The notes under the pieces: model-generated
What the model was told of the DNA's origin: nothing
Seen by the model: only the letters and a program-made list of their open reading frames with translations
Database searches by the model: none
Position numbers and translations under genes: made by a program
Shown here: positions 42,393 through 51,935 of the stretch, one piece after another
Layout: each line of letters starts with the position of its first letter
Numbering within the stretch: position 1 is the first letter of the stretch
Assembly (NCBI RefSeq): GCF_030294945.1
Contig: NZ_AP018448.1
Span: 6,664,001 to 6,728,000, forward strand
Length of the DNA stretch: 64,000 nt
Reading direction: 5' to 3'
Source: Streptomyces graminofaciens
GTDB lineage: Bacteria; Actinomycetota; Actinomycetes; Streptomycetales; Streptomycetaceae

Positions 42393-43321
42393 AGCCCGGC
42401 CTTTCGATAGCGGCGCATCAGCAGGCCGTAGCTGCCCGCGATGAGACCGAGGACGACGAAGACGTAGACGACTCCCTGCCCGCTGGAGGGCTCGTGCCCG
42501 CCCGGGAAGGCGGACGTGGCGCCCAGGAAGGCCGTCTGCACACCGTCTATGAGCGTGATGGGCGAGAAGAGGCCGAGCCAGGGGACCATCTCGCCGCCGG
42601 ACTGCACGTCGGCGATGGCCTGGACCGCGGACACGGCCCCGTAGGAGATCGTCAGCACGGCGATGACTGCCGCGATGCCGAAGCCTCGGCGCGGGGTGAC
42701 CGCCGAGATCACCAGGCCGATTCCGGCGAAGAGGAGCGACAGCAGTGCCACGGACACCAGTCCCTGCGCGAGTCCCTTGGTCTGGTCGGTGAAGTCGAGC
42801 TTGGCCAGCAGCGCTCCTATGTAGAGCACGAGCAGGGGCACTGCGGTGAGGATGAAGAGCGCCGAGGTCAGGGCGGCGAACTTGGCGCGGACGTAGTCGG
42901 CGGTCTCGATCGGACGCGAGAAGTACAGCGGCACGGTCTTGAAGCGCAGGTCGCGGGAGACGGACTGCGGTGCCTGGGAGGCTACGTACAGGCCGATGAC
43001 GGCCTGCATGATGACCGCGTAGTCCGTGTAGGCGATGGGCAGGTCCTTGGCCTTGGTGGCGACCGCGACGGCCACCATGATGGCCGCGGGCACGCACATC
43101 ACCGCGAAGAGCAGCATCGGCAGCACCTTGGACTTGGCCGAGCGGCCGAGGCCGTACGCGCCGCGCAGGGACTGCGAGTACAGCGAGCGGCGGGCGTAGG
43201 CACGCCCCAGGCGGGGGCCGTCGTAGCTGCGGTAGCCGATGTTGTGGATGCGGGTCTGCTCGCCCGCGTGCGCGGGCTGTGCGCCCGCCGGGGCCGGTGC
43301 CCTGTGCTGCTCAACCGCCAT
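42389..43321 (-). CDS. ABC-2 type transporter permease (310 aa)
   Basis: Membrane protein with a ~60-residue cytoplasmic N-terminus (MAVEQHRAPAPAGAQPAHAG...) and helices including LPMLLFAVMCVPAAIMVAVAVA, LTSALFILTAVPLLVLYIGALLA and LVSVALLSLLFAGIGLVISAVTP. It overlaps the upstream ATPase gene by 11 bp and the downstream one by 4 bp. Confidence 0.9.
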   Translation of the reverse strand: MAVEQHRAPAPAGAQPAHAGEQTRIHNIGYRSYDGPRLGRAYARRSLYSQSLRGAYGLGRSAKSKVLPMLLFAVMCVPAAIMVAVAVATKAKDLPIAYTDYAVIMQAVIGLYVASQAPQSVSRDLRFKTVPLYFSRPIETADYVRAKFAALTSALFILTAVPLLVLYIGALLAKLDFTDQTKGLAQGLVSVALLSLLFAGIGLVISAVTPRRGFGIAAVIAVLTISYGAVSAVQAIADVQSGGEMVPWLGLFSPITLIDGVQTAFLGATSAFPGGHEPSSGQGVVYVFVVLGLIAGSYGLLMRRYRKAGL

Positions 43322-44306
43322 GGCCGACCGCCTCCTTCCGTGCGTTCTGGGAGGCCGGGGTGTCCGCCGACTCGTCGTTGTCCTGGAAGACCTCGGCGAT
43401 GTGGTGTCGGCGCTGCTCCATGCGGACCAGGCCGAGGCCGAGGTCGGCGACGGTGTCCCGCACCAGGTCGTAGGTCTCCTCGCCCTCGGCGGTGAGTAGC
43501 AGGATGTGCCCGGCGCCCGGGAGGCCGCTGCCGTCTGAGACGGTGACACCGCGCGCGTGGAGCGCTTCGCGCAGAGCGCGGGTGCCGTCAGGGTGCTCGT
43601 CGCTGTCGGTGACCTCGATCGCGAGGGTCGCCGTGCTCTGGGTGAAGTCCCGCGTGGAACTGGAGCGCAGGAGCTTGCCGCCGTCGACCACGACGACGTG
43701 GTCGCAGGTCCGCTCCAGCTCGCCGAGCAGGTGCGAGGTGACCAGGACGGAGATGCCGAAGTCGGTGTGGATGCGGCGGATCAGGCCGAGCATCTCGTCG
43801 CGGCCGACCGGGTCGAGGCCGTTCGTCGGTTCGTCCAGGAAGACCAGCTGCGGGTCGTGGACCAGGGCCTGGGCGAGCTTCACCCGCTGCTTCATGCCCG
43901 TGGAGTAGCCGCCGATGGGGCGGTACCGCTCCTCGTACAGTCCCACGTGGCGCAGGGTGTCCGCGGTGCGCTCGCGCGCGGCGGTCGGCGGGAGTCCGGA
44001 CATGCGGGCCATGTGCACGACGAACTCGGTGGCCGAGACGTCGGGTGGCAGGCAGTCGTGCTCCGGCATGTACCCGACGCGCTCGCGGATGGCGCCGCCG
44101 TGCGTGGCGACGTCGAGGCCGAGCACCTCGGCACGGCCCTCCGAGGCGGGGGACAGACCCAGCAGGATCTTGATCAGTGTGGACTTGCCGGCGCCATTGG
44201 CACCGACGAGTCCCGTCACACCGGGTCCGATGTCCACGGAGAGCCGGTCAAGCGCGGTCACCCTCGGGAACCGCTTGCTCAGGCTTTCGGTCGCGATCAC
44301 AGTCAC
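43311..44306 (-). CDS. ABC transporter ATP-binding protein (331 aa)
   Basis: First gene of the four-gene exporter operon. Walker A is GANGAGKST, the signature YSTGMKQRVKLA, Walker B LVFLDEP, with SHLL as H-loop. The GTG at 44306 is chosen because a TACCTT box lies a few bases upstream, suggesting a near-leaderless transcript; an ATG at 44369 would add residues unlike the fold. The substrate is unknown. Confidence 0.9.
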   Translation of the reverse strand: MTVIATESLSKRFPRVTALDRLSVDIGPGVTGLVGANGAGKSTLIKILLGLSPASEGRAEVLGLDVATHGGAIRERVGYMPEHDCLPPDVSATEFVVHMARMSGLPPTAARERTADTLRHVGLYEERYRPIGGYSTGMKQRVKLAQALVHDPQLVFLDEPTNGLDPVGRDEMLGLIRRIHTDFGISVLVTSHLLGELERTCDHVVVVDGGKLLRSSSTRDFTQSTATLAIEVTDSDEHPDGTRALREALHARGVTVSDGSGLPGAGHILLLTAEGEETYDLVRDTVADLGLGLVRMEQRRHHIAEVFQDNDESADTPASQNARKEAVGHGG

Positions 44307-44665
44307 GATGTCGAAGGTAGGCGCGCGGCGCTTCGCCGTCGTCACCCCGCAGAGCTGTCTGGCTCTCACCCTCGAGTCGTACGGGAACGTAAGGGTTCTC
44401 AGCCGCCGGTCCCCCTAGGGGTCACCCTTAGGTCGAACGACAGAGGCCGCCGAAAGCCCCAACGACCGGCGTCGTCCATTCGTGCCCGTGAGGGCCCGTG
44501 AGTCGTCCACACCTTGCCCGCCAGGTCTTCCGCCCGCGCCCGCCCGCCGGGTTTTCCACAGGCTCCACAGACCGCCATTGACGTGACCTCCAACAACTGT
44601 CACATTCATTGGTGTCACATTGCGAACACGTACCGCAGTCGACAAGTACAGGTGGGGGCAGTGAC
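44307..44665. other. Gene gap of 359 bp between divergent genes
   Basis: Contains promoters of the ABC operon (minus) and the M24 gene (plus). It includes the palindrome CCCCTAGGGG (44412-44421) and AT-richer sequence at 44578-44640. No gene. Confidence 0.5.
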
Positions 44666-45514
44666 ATGACCTCGGCAGTGGCAGGTGGACTCTCCGTGGA
44701 ACTGCGGTCATTCAGGCAGGTGCAGCGGCTCGCATACGAGTGCGCGGAAGCCGTGGCGGCCCAGCTGAAGCCCGGTGTGACCGAGCGCGAGGCGGCACGG
44801 ATGCAGCGCCGCTGGCTGCGCGAGCACGGGGTGCGGGACTGGTTCCATCTGCCCTTCGCCTGGTTCGGCGACCGCACGGCGTTCGTGAACTTCCGGATAC
44901 CGCTGCAGTTCTTCCCCACCGACCGCCGTCTCGAAGCGGGCATGCCGTTCATCCTCGACATGGCCCCTGTGTACAAGGGCTTCACGGCGGACATCGGCTA
45001 CTCGGGCTGTCTCGGCCCGAGCCCGTTGCACGACCGGCTGATGGCGGACCTGGAGGCGCACCGCGAGCTGATCCTGCGCGAGGTGCGCGAGCGCCGCCCG
45101 CTGCGCGAGATCTACGAGGACGTGGACCGGCTCATGGTCCGCCAGGGATACGCGAACCGACATCGTGCCTATCCCTTCGGCGTGATCGCCCACAAGGTGC
45201 ACCGGGTGAAGGAAAGACGCTGGTCACCGCATGTTTTCGGATTCGGCACACAGTCACTGAAGGGGCTGGCGAGCGACGCGTTGCACGGCCATCGGGACGG
45301 CTGGTCGCCGCTGTGGTCGCCGTACCGCTTCTCGGACCACCCGCCCCAGCCGGGGCTGTGGGCGGTCGAGCCGCATCTCGGATTCCGGGGCACGGGCGCG
45401 AAGTTCGAGGAGATCCTCGTCGTCACCGACTCCCGGGACCCCGCGGAGAGCGCGTTCTGGCTGGACGACGACCTGCCGCATGTCAGGCGCTGGGCGGAGG
45501 AGAAGTGCGGGTGA
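44666..45514 (+). CDS. M24-family metallopeptidase-like protein (282 aa)
   Basis: Related to Xaa-Pro dipeptidases. Two metal-ligand Asp are seen in ILDMAPVYKGFTADIGYSG, His in IAHKVHRV, and Glu in VEPHLGF and FEEILVV. The ligand set looks complete, but the spacing differs from pepP. The ATG follows GGTGGGGG. The next gene starts in its stop codon (GTGA), so the two are coupled and may act in one pathway. Confidence 0.85.
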   Translation: MTSAVAGGLSVELRSFRQVQRLAYECAEAVAAQLKPGVTEREAARMQRRWLREHGVRDWFHLPFAWFGDRTAFVNFRIPLQFFPTDRRLEAGMPFILDMAPVYKGFTADIGYSGCLGPSPLHDRLMADLEAHRELILREVRERRPLREIYEDVDRLMVRQGYANRHRAYPFGVIAHKVHRVKERRWSPHVFGFGTQSLKGLASDALHGHRDGWSPLWSPYRFSDHPPQPGLWAVEPHLGFRGTGAKFEEILVVTDSRDPAESAFWLDDDLPHVRRWAEEKCG

Positions 45515-47307
45515 GCAAACGGGGAGACATGCCGGGCGACGTGCCGGGTGAGGTGACGCTGGACCGTGCGCGGCAGCGCCTGGTGCGGTCGGGAGAGGTC
45601 GAGTTGTGCGTCGCCGAATTGGGCGACCCCGACCAGCCGACGGTACTGCTCCTGCACGGCTACCCCGACTCCAAGGAGGTGTGGTCCGAGGTCGCCGTAC
45701 GGCTCGCCGAGCGCTTCCACGTGGTGCTGTACGACGTCCGCGGTCACGGCGGGTCGACGGCGCCGCGGCCGCTGCGCGGCGGGTTCACTCTGGAGAAACT
45801 GACCGACGACTTCCTGGCGGTCGCCGACGCGGTCAGCCCCGATCGGCCCGTGCACCTGGTGGGGCACGACTGGGGTTCGGTGCAGGGCTGGGAGTTCGTG
45901 ACCGTCGAGCGCGCCGAGGGCCGCATCGCCTCGTTCACCTCGATGTCCGGCCCGTCGCTCGACCACATCGGTCACTGGATCAAGCGGCGCGCGAAACGAC
46001 CGACCCCGCGCGGGGTCGGTCAGCTCCTCGGCCAGGGGGCCAGGTCCTGGTACGTGTACGCGCTGCACACCCCTGTCCTCCCCGAGCTGGCCTGGCGCGG
46101 CCCCCTCGGTAAGCGCTGGCCCGGCATGCTCCGCCGCACCGAGAAGCTGCCCCCGGGTGGCTACCCCACCCCGTCGCTGCCCACGGACGCGGCACACGGG
46201 ACCTGGCTGTACCGGGACAACGTACGGGCCCGGCTGACCAGCCCCCGCGAGGACGCGTACGCGCACGCGCCCGTGCAGCTCATCACGCCCCTCGGGGACG
46301 CGTTCCTCTCCGAGCGGCTCTACGACGATCTGGATCGGTGGGCTCCGCGGCTGACCCGCCGCACCCTGCCCGCCAAGCACTGGATCCCTCGCACCCGCCC
46401 CGACCAACTGTCGGCCTGGATCCGCGAGTTCGTCACGGCCACCGAGGGCGGTCGGCCGGCCCCGGTGACCACCGGAAAGTACGCGGCCCGGTTCGGCGGG
46501 CAGTTGGTGCTGGTCACCGGCGCGGCCAGTGGCATCGGGCGCGCCACGGCCTTCGCGTTCGCTGAGGCAGGCGCACGCGTGATCGCCGTCGACCGGGACC
46601 AGGAGGGCGCGGCCCGCACGGCCGAGCTGTCACGGCTGATCGGCGCGCCCGAGGCCTGGGCCGAGACCGTCGACGTCTCCGACGAGCAGGAGATGGAGAA
46701 GCTCGCCGCGAAGGTCGCCACCGAGTACGGCGTGGTGGACGTGCTGGTGAACAACGCCGGGATCGGGCTCTCCGGGTCCTTCCTCGACACCACGCCCGAG
46801 GACTGGCGCAAGGTCCTCGACGTCAACCTGTGGGGTGTGATCCACGGCTGCCGCCTCTTCGGCAGGCAGATGGCCGAGCGCGGACAGGGCGGCCACATCG
46901 TCAACACGGCCTCGGCAGCGGCGTATCTGCCGTCGAAGACGCTGCCCGCCTACAGCACCTCCAAAGCGGCCGTCCTGATGCTCAGCGAGTGTCTGCGCGC
47001 GGAGCTGGCCGGTCAGGGCATCGGGGTCTCGGCGATCTGCCCTGGCATCGTCAACACCAACATCACCTCGACCGCGCGCTTCGCCGGCGTCAGCGCCGAG
47101 GAGGAACGGCAGCGCCGGCGGAAGTCCGCACGGCTGTACGGACTGCGGAACTACCCGCCGGAGAAGGTCGCGGACGCCGTCCTGCGCGCGGTCGTACGCA
47201 ACCAGGCGGTCGTCCCTGTGACCCCGGAGGCGCGCGGCGGCCGTCTCATGTCCCGCCTCACCCCGAGAGCGCTGCGCGCGCTCGCCCGACTGGAGCCCCC
47301 GCTGTGA
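45511..47307 (+). CDS. Epoxide-hydrolase-like / short-chain dehydrogenase fusion (598 aa)
   Basis: Two enzymes joined. The N-terminal half is an alpha/beta hydrolase (HGYPDSKEVW, YDVRGHGGST) whose nucleophile elbow is GHDWG, so the nucleophile is Asp as in epoxide hydrolases and haloalkane dehalogenases. From about residue 325 there is an SDR domain: TGAASGIG cofactor motif, NNAGIG, and the active-site YSTSK. A Ser upstream (NTASAAAYL) completes the triad. The GTG overlaps the M24 stop. The joined pair may process a lipid or epoxide to a ketone or alcohol; the substrate is not known. Confidence 0.92.
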   Translation: MSKRGDMPGDVPGEVTLDRARQRLVRSGEVELCVAELGDPDQPTVLLLHGYPDSKEVWSEVAVRLAERFHVVLYDVRGHGGSTAPRPLRGGFTLEKLTDDFLAVADAVSPDRPVHLVGHDWGSVQGWEFVTVERAEGRIASFTSMSGPSLDHIGHWIKRRAKRPTPRGVGQLLGQGARSWYVYALHTPVLPELAWRGPLGKRWPGMLRRTEKLPPGGYPTPSLPTDAAHGTWLYRDNVRARLTSPREDAYAHAPVQLITPLGDAFLSERLYDDLDRWAPRLTRRTLPAKHWIPRTRPDQLSAWIREFVTATEGGRPAPVTTGKYAARFGGQLVLVTGAASGIGRATAFAFAEAGARVIAVDRDQEGAARTAELSRLIGAPEAWAETVDVSDEQEMEKLAAKVATEYGVVDVLVNNAGIGLSGSFLDTTPEDWRKVLDVNLWGVIHGCRLFGRQMAERGQGGHIVNTASAAAYLPSKTLPAYSTSKAAVLMLSECLRAELAGQGIGVSAICPGIVNTNITSTARFAGVSAEEERQRRRKSARLYGLRNYPPEKVADAVLRAVVRNQAVVPVTPEARGGRLMSRLTPRALRALARLEPPL

Positions 47308-48242
47308 GCCACCAGGACGACAACGCCTCCCGGGACGAGAACGGGCAGCACTGCAGGATCACCCCGCGCAAGGTCTCTTTCGACTGGGAGAAGACCCCGC
47401 TGCACTGGATCCCGGACGAGCCCACCGCAACCCATGTCATCAATGTGCTGCATCTGCTGCTGCCGGCTGGGGAGCGGTGGTTCGTGAAGGTCTTCAAGGA
47501 AGGCCTGCCGCTGGTCAGGGACCCGGAGCTGCTCCAGGACGTCAAGGGGTTCATGGGCCAGGAGGCCACGCACAGCGTGCAGCACGCGTATGTGCTGGAC
47601 CATCTCGCGGCACAGCGACTCGATACCGCGGCCTTCACCAAGTACGTCGACTTCCTCTTCCAGAGACTGCTCGGCGAGCGACCTCCCCTGGGAGCGCCGA
47701 TTCCACCAAGAGAGTGGCTGCGCTTCCGGTTGTCGATGATCGCGGGCATCGAGCAGTTCACGGCGGTACTGGGCGACTGGGTGCTGGCCGCCGAGGGGCT
47801 CGACCGGGCCGGGTCCGACGAGGTCATGCTCGATCTGCTGCGCTGGCATGGCGCGGAGGAGGTCGAGCACCGCGCGGTCGCCTTCGACATGTACCAACAC
47901 TGCGGCGGCGAGGGCCTGCCCCGCTACGCCCGCCGGGTCGTTGGCATGACGATCACGGCACCGGTGATGCTCTACCTCTGGGCATGGGGCGCCGCGTACC
48001 TCATACGCCACGACCCTCAGCTCGCCGGACGCCTGCGCTACTCCCTCGCCACGCACAACAGAGCCATACGCAAAGGCCTGTTGCCCACGTGGAAGGCGCT
48101 CGGCTCGGCCGTGCCCCGCTATCTGCGACGCTCCTACCATCCTTCGCAGGAGGGTTCGCTGCGCCGGGCGGTCGAGTACCTGGCACAGTCCCCCGCGGCG
48201 CGTGCCGCCACCGGGGCGACAAAGCGGGCGGCCTCCGCGTAA
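47304..48242 (+). CDS. Metal-dependent hydrolase family protein (312 aa)
   Basis: Resembles PF10118-type metal-dependent hydrolases. His/Glu clusters that could bind a di-metal site are visible: GQEATHSVQHAYVLDH and HGAEEVEHRAVAFDMYQH. A hydrophobic stretch (MTITAPVMLYLWAWGAAYLIRH) may touch a membrane. The GTG overlaps the SDR stop by four bases, so M24, fusion enzyme and this gene form one coupled operon, which suggests a shared lipid-related pathway. Confidence 0.85.
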   Translation: MSHQDDNASRDENGQHCRITPRKVSFDWEKTPLHWIPDEPTATHVINVLHLLLPAGERWFVKVFKEGLPLVRDPELLQDVKGFMGQEATHSVQHAYVLDHLAAQRLDTAAFTKYVDFLFQRLLGERPPLGAPIPPREWLRFRLSMIAGIEQFTAVLGDWVLAAEGLDRAGSDEVMLDLLRWHGAEEVEHRAVAFDMYQHCGGEGLPRYARRVVGMTITAPVMLYLWAWGAAYLIRHDPQLAGRLRYSLATHNRAIRKGLLPTWKALGSAVPRYLRRSYHPSQEGSLRRAVEYLAQSPAARAATGATKRAASA

Positions 48243-48277
48243 CCACCCGCACCACCCGCACAGGAGGGCCAGGGACT

Positions 48278-49225
48278 GTGAACGAAGAGCCGGCCGGAGC
48301 CACGTACCGCATCGAGGACCTGGCGCATGTGAGCGGTGCCACGGTCCGCACGATCCGCGCCTACCAGGACCGTGGGCTGCTTCCCCGCCCCGAGCGCCGC
48401 GGCCGGTCGAACGTCTACTCGGACGCTCATCTGACGCGGCTGCACCAGATCGCCGACCTCCTCGACCGCGGCTACACCCTGGCCTCCATCAAGGAACTCC
48501 TGGAGGCCTGGGACGCGGGCCGCGGCCTCGGTGGGGTGCTCGGTCTGGTCGCCGAGGTCGACGGGCCGTGGACCGACGAGGAGCCCGTGCGGATCTCACG
48601 GGCCGAGCTGGCCCAGCGCTTCGGTGGCGTCCCGGACGATACAGCCGTCGCTGACGCGGTCGAACTGGGCGTACTGGAGCCCCTGCCCGGCGGTCCGGGC
48701 GAGGAGGAGCTGTTCCTCGTGCCGAGCCCCCAGGAACTGGCTGTGGCCGCCGAGTTACACGAGGCCGGGGTCCCGCTGTCCGCGATCGCAGGCCACCTGA
48801 GGGAGTTGAGGGGGCAGGTCGAGCACATCGCCGCACGTTTCCTGGACTTCACCACCGAGCACGTGTTCGCGCGCTACCTCGGGCGGCATCAGCCTCCGAC
48901 CGACGCCGACACGGCCGAGGCGGCGGCCCTCGTACGGCGTCTGCGGCCACTCGCGCAACAGACGATGGACGCCGAACTCGCCCGCGCGATGCGGCTGTTC
49001 GCGAACCGACAGCTGCGTCGGCATCTCGGTTCGGACGCTCCGACCGAGACGGCGGACGCATCGTGCTCGGTGCGGATTCCCGCCTCCACAATGCGGGCCG
49101 TGGAGAAGTTGGTCGGCTCCGAACAGATCGCCGCCTTCATCACAGCGGCCGCCGAACGGGAGGTCCAAGCCCGCACCTTGGATACCCTCGCCTCAAATCA
49201 CAACAACAGAGAAAAAGATGACTAA
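48278..49225 (+). CDS. MerR-family transcriptional regulator (315 aa)
   Basis: N-terminal MerR HTH domain (YRIEDLAHVSGATVRTIRAYQDRGLLPRPERRG) followed by a long effector-type region of ~240 residues. GTG 48278 has AGGAGGG at 48262. An in-frame TTA codon at 48755-48757 (residue 160) makes translation bldA-dependent. It is 35 bp after the operon of the SDR fusion on the same strand and may regulate it. The ligand is unknown. Confidence 0.88.
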   Translation: MNEEPAGATYRIEDLAHVSGATVRTIRAYQDRGLLPRPERRGRSNVYSDAHLTRLHQIADLLDRGYTLASIKELLEAWDAGRGLGGVLGLVAEVDGPWTDEEPVRISRAELAQRFGGVPDDTAVADAVELGVLEPLPGGPGEEELFLVPSPQELAVAAELHEAGVPLSAIAGHLRELRGQVEHIAARFLDFTTEHVFARYLGRHQPPTDADTAEAAALVRRLRPLAQQTMDAELARAMRLFANRQLRRHLGSDAPTETADASCSVRIPASTMRAVEKLVGSEQIAAFITAAAEREVQARTLDTLASNHNNREKDD

Positions 49226-49247
49226 ACACCCTCAATCGGACGCATAG

Positions 49248-49301
49248 TTGTCCACAGAATCTCCAATTCCCCTGTGGATAACTACACTTGGCTGTGGATC
49301 A
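49248..49301. promoter_or_regulatory. Group of DnaA boxes before kptA
   Basis: TTGTCCACA (49248-49256) and TGTGGATAA (49273-49281, inverse) are perfect; TGTGGATCA (49293-49301, inverse) has two mismatches. All three fall within 54 bp of the 130-bp gap, which is also AT-rich. Confidence 0.6.
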
Positions 49302-49357
49302 AACATTCGCATCAAAATCATGTGCGTGACGCGTGTCTCTCCAGGCACGCTGGCGGG

Positions 49358-49936
49358 ATGAACGAAACGGACAGACCAACGAACGGCATGGACGAACGAC
49401 GCACCGTGAAGGTGTCGAAGTACCTCTCGAAGCATCTGCGGCACCAGCCCGCACGTATCGGGCTCACGCTCGACGAAGGCGGCTGGGTCGGGATCGACAC
49501 GCTCATCGCGGCGGCCACCGCGCACGGCTTCCGGTTCACCAGGGCCGAACTCGACCACGTGGTCGCCCACAACGACAAGCGGCGCTTCACCATCGACGGC
49601 GACCGGATCCGCGCCAACCAGGGCCACACCGTCGAGGTCGACCTCGGCCTGCCCCCGGCGACCCCGCCGCCGTACCTCTACCACGGGACCGTGGCGGCCT
49701 GTCTGGAGGCGATCCGAGCCGAGGGACTACGGGCGATGAACCGCCACGATGTGCACCTCTCGCCCGACCGCGAGACCGCCACCCGTGTCGGCGCCCGCCG
49801 CGGCCGTCCCGTCGTGCTCTCCGTGGACGCCGGCGCCATGCACCGCGACGGCCACGAGTTCCGCGTCAGCGCCAACGGAGTGTGGCTGACCGAAGCCGTA
49901 CCGCCCGAGTATCTGCGGTTCCCCGACCCTCACTGA
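49358..49936 (+). CDS. kptA: RNA 2'-phosphotransferase (192 aa)
   Basis: Tpt1/KptA family: uses NAD+ to remove an internal RNA 2'-phosphate, in eukaryotes during tRNA splicing. The active-site residues are visible as the RH pair in [12 protein letters not shown], Arg in NDKRRFTI, the loop YLYHGT, HLSPD, and Arg in [10 protein letters not shown]. The length is normal. ATG 49358 is used, with an alternative at 49388. Bacteria have no tRNA splicing of this kind, so the natural substrate is unknown. Confidence 0.93.
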   Translation: MNETDRPTNGMDERRTVKVSKYLSKHLRHQPARIGLTLDEGGWVGIDTLIAAATAHGFRFTRAELDHVVAHNDKRRFTIDGDRIRANQGHTVEVDLGLPPATPPPYLYHGTVAACLEAIRAEGLRAMNRHDVHLSPDRETATRVGARRGRPVVLSVDAGAMHRDGHEFRVSANGVWLTEAVPPEYLRFPDPH

Positions 49937-49977
49937 GCGAAGCCGGAGCACCCGACGGCTGCGCTTACGCTCGATGC

Positions 49978-50880
49978 ATGAGTCTGCGTCTGAGCACCGT
50001 GATCCTGCCGTACCTCCGCTGGAACGAGGGCGGTCGTTCCGCGTGGCAGCGGGCCGAGCAGCTCGGGTTCCACACCGCGTACACCTACGACCACCTGTCG
50101 TGGCGGAGCTTTCGCGACGGGCCGTGGTTCGGCGCCCTGCCCACCCTGACGGCCGCGGCCGCCGTCACCGACCATCTGCGCCTCGGCACCCTCGTGACCT
50201 CGCCGAACTTCCGGCACCCGGTGACCCTCGCCAAGGAGCTGATCTCCCTCGACGACATCTCCGGCGGCCGCGTCACCCTCGGCGTCGGCGCGGGCGGCAG
50301 CGGCTTCGACGCCACCGCGCTCGGCCAGGAGCCATGGACCCCGCGTGAGCGCGCCGACCGCTTCGCCGAGTTCGTCCCCTTGCTCGACCGTCTCCTCACC
50401 GAGGACTCCGTCTCCTACGAGGGCGACCACTACTCGGCCCACGAGGCCCGCAACATCCCCGGCTGCGTCCAGCGCCCCCGGCTGCCCTTCGCGGTGGCCG
50501 CCACCGGGCCGCGCGGAATGCGGCTCGCGGCCCGCCACGGGCAGGCGTGGGTGACCACCGGGGACCCCCGGCTGTACGAGACGGGTACGTCTGCACAATC
50601 GGTTCAAGCCATTCGTGGACAGATCGAGAAGCTGGCCGACGCCTGCGCCGAGCAAGGCCGGGACGTCGCCGGGCTCGACAAGATCCTGCTCACCGGCTTC
50701 ACCCCGGACCGTGGCCTGCCGCTGCGGTCGCTGGACGCGTTCGTGGACTTCGCGGGCCGCCACGCCGAGCTGGGCATCACCGACCTCGTGGTCCACTGGC
50801 CGATCCCCGACTCCGTCTTCGCGGCTGACGAGAAGGTCTTCGAGCAGATCGCCCTGGAGGCCCCTGCTCAGCTGGCGTGA
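49978..50880 (+). CDS. LLM-class flavin-dependent oxidoreductase (300 aa)
   Basis: Luciferase-like monooxygenase fold, probably using F420 or FMN. Visible features are [73 protein letters not shown] split over the N-terminal third. The ATG 49978 is 41 bp after kptA. No partner flavin reductase is nearby. Confidence 0.9.
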   Translation: MSLRLSTVILPYLRWNEGGRSAWQRAEQLGFHTAYTYDHLSWRSFRDGPWFGALPTLTAAAAVTDHLRLGTLVTSPNFRHPVTLAKELISLDDISGGRVTLGVGAGGSGFDATALGQEPWTPRERADRFAEFVPLLDRLLTEDSVSYEGDHYSAHEARNIPGCVQRPRLPFAVAATGPRGMRLAARHGQAWVTTGDPRLYETGTSAQSVQAIRGQIEKLADACAEQGRDVAGLDKILLTGFTPDRGLPLRSLDAFVDFAGRHAELGITDLVVHWPIPDSVFAADEKVFEQIALEAPAQLA

Positions 50881-51043
50881 GTCCTGCCACAGAACCGCCG
50901 CGGCCCCCGGGAGGCCGTGCCCGCAGAAGCGGCCGAGACGTACGGGCAGGAGCAGGATCAGGGGTATTTCCGGGAGCGGTTCAGGGAGAGTAATCACTCA
51001 CCTGTGCGGGCACCCGCACGACCGTGCGCGCATATGCGCGAGA

Positions 51044-51922
51044 ATGGGGTCCGTGACCTCAGCGACGAGACAGCCCGAGAGCCCGGCCCCGACCGTCCCG
51101 CCCCGGCTGATAGCCACGGACCTCGACGGCACCCTGCTGCGCGACGACAAGTCCGTCTCGCCCCGTACGGTCGCCGCGCTCGCGGCGGCGGAGGAGGCGG
51201 GCATCGAGGTCTTCTTCGTCACCGGCCGCCCGGCCCGCTGGATGGACGTCGTCAGCGAGCACGTCCACGGCCACGGCCTCGCCATCTGCGGAAACGGCGC
51301 CGCCGTGGTCGACCTGCACGGCGGCCCGGGCACCCACCGGTTCGTCAAGGTCCGCGAGCTGGCACGGGAGAACGCGCTCGACGCCGTACGCCTGCTGCGC
51401 GCGGCCGCGCCCGGCACCGTGTACGCGGTCGAGCAGACGTACGGCTTCAACCAGGAGCCCGAGTACCCGAAGCTCCACATGGAGGTACCCGACGCCCTCG
51501 CGCCCGCCGAGAAGCTGCTGTCCCCGGGCGGTGTCGCCGATGACGAGCCGGTGCTGAAGATCCTCGCGTTCCACCCCGACCTCGACCCCGACGAGTTCCT
51601 CGACACCGCCCGTATCGCCGTCGGCGACCGCGCGACCATCACCCGCTCCAGCCCCAGCGCCCTGCTGGAGATCAGCGGCCCGGGTGTCTCCAAGGCCAGC
51701 ACCCTCGCCCTGTGCTGCGCCGAGCGCGGCATCTCCCCCGAGGAGGTCGTCGCCTTCGGCGACATGCCGAACGACGTCGAGATGCTCACCTGGGCGGGCC
51801 AGTCGTACGCCATGGGCAACGCGCACCCGGCCGTCGTCTCGGCCGCCTCCGGCCGCACCGTCGCCAACAACGAGGACGGCGTCGCGGTGGTGATCGAGCG
51901 CCTGCTGGCGGAACGGCTGTAA
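51044..51922 (+). CDS. HAD-superfamily Cof-type phosphatase (292 aa)
   Basis: Cof-type hydrolase. Motif I is ATDLDGTLL, motif II FVTGRP, and the final motif FGDMPNDVEML. A related gene lies at 38237. The start could be ATG 51044 or GTG 51053. Upstream at 51028-51041 is the perfect palindrome CGCGCATATGCGCG, a candidate operator. Confidence 0.9.
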   Translation: MGSVTSATRQPESPAPTVPPRLIATDLDGTLLRDDKSVSPRTVAALAAAEEAGIEVFFVTGRPARWMDVVSEHVHGHGLAICGNGAAVVDLHGGPGTHRFVKVRELARENALDAVRLLRAAAPGTVYAVEQTYGFNQEPEYPKLHMEVPDALAPAEKLLSPGGVADDEPVLKILAFHPDLDPDEFLDTARIAVGDRATITRSSPSALLEISGPGVSKASTLALCCAERGISPEEVVAFGDMPNDVEMLTWAGQSYAMGNAHPAVVSAASGRTVANNEDGVAVVIERLLAERL

Positions 51923-51935
51923 CCCGCCGCGACAC

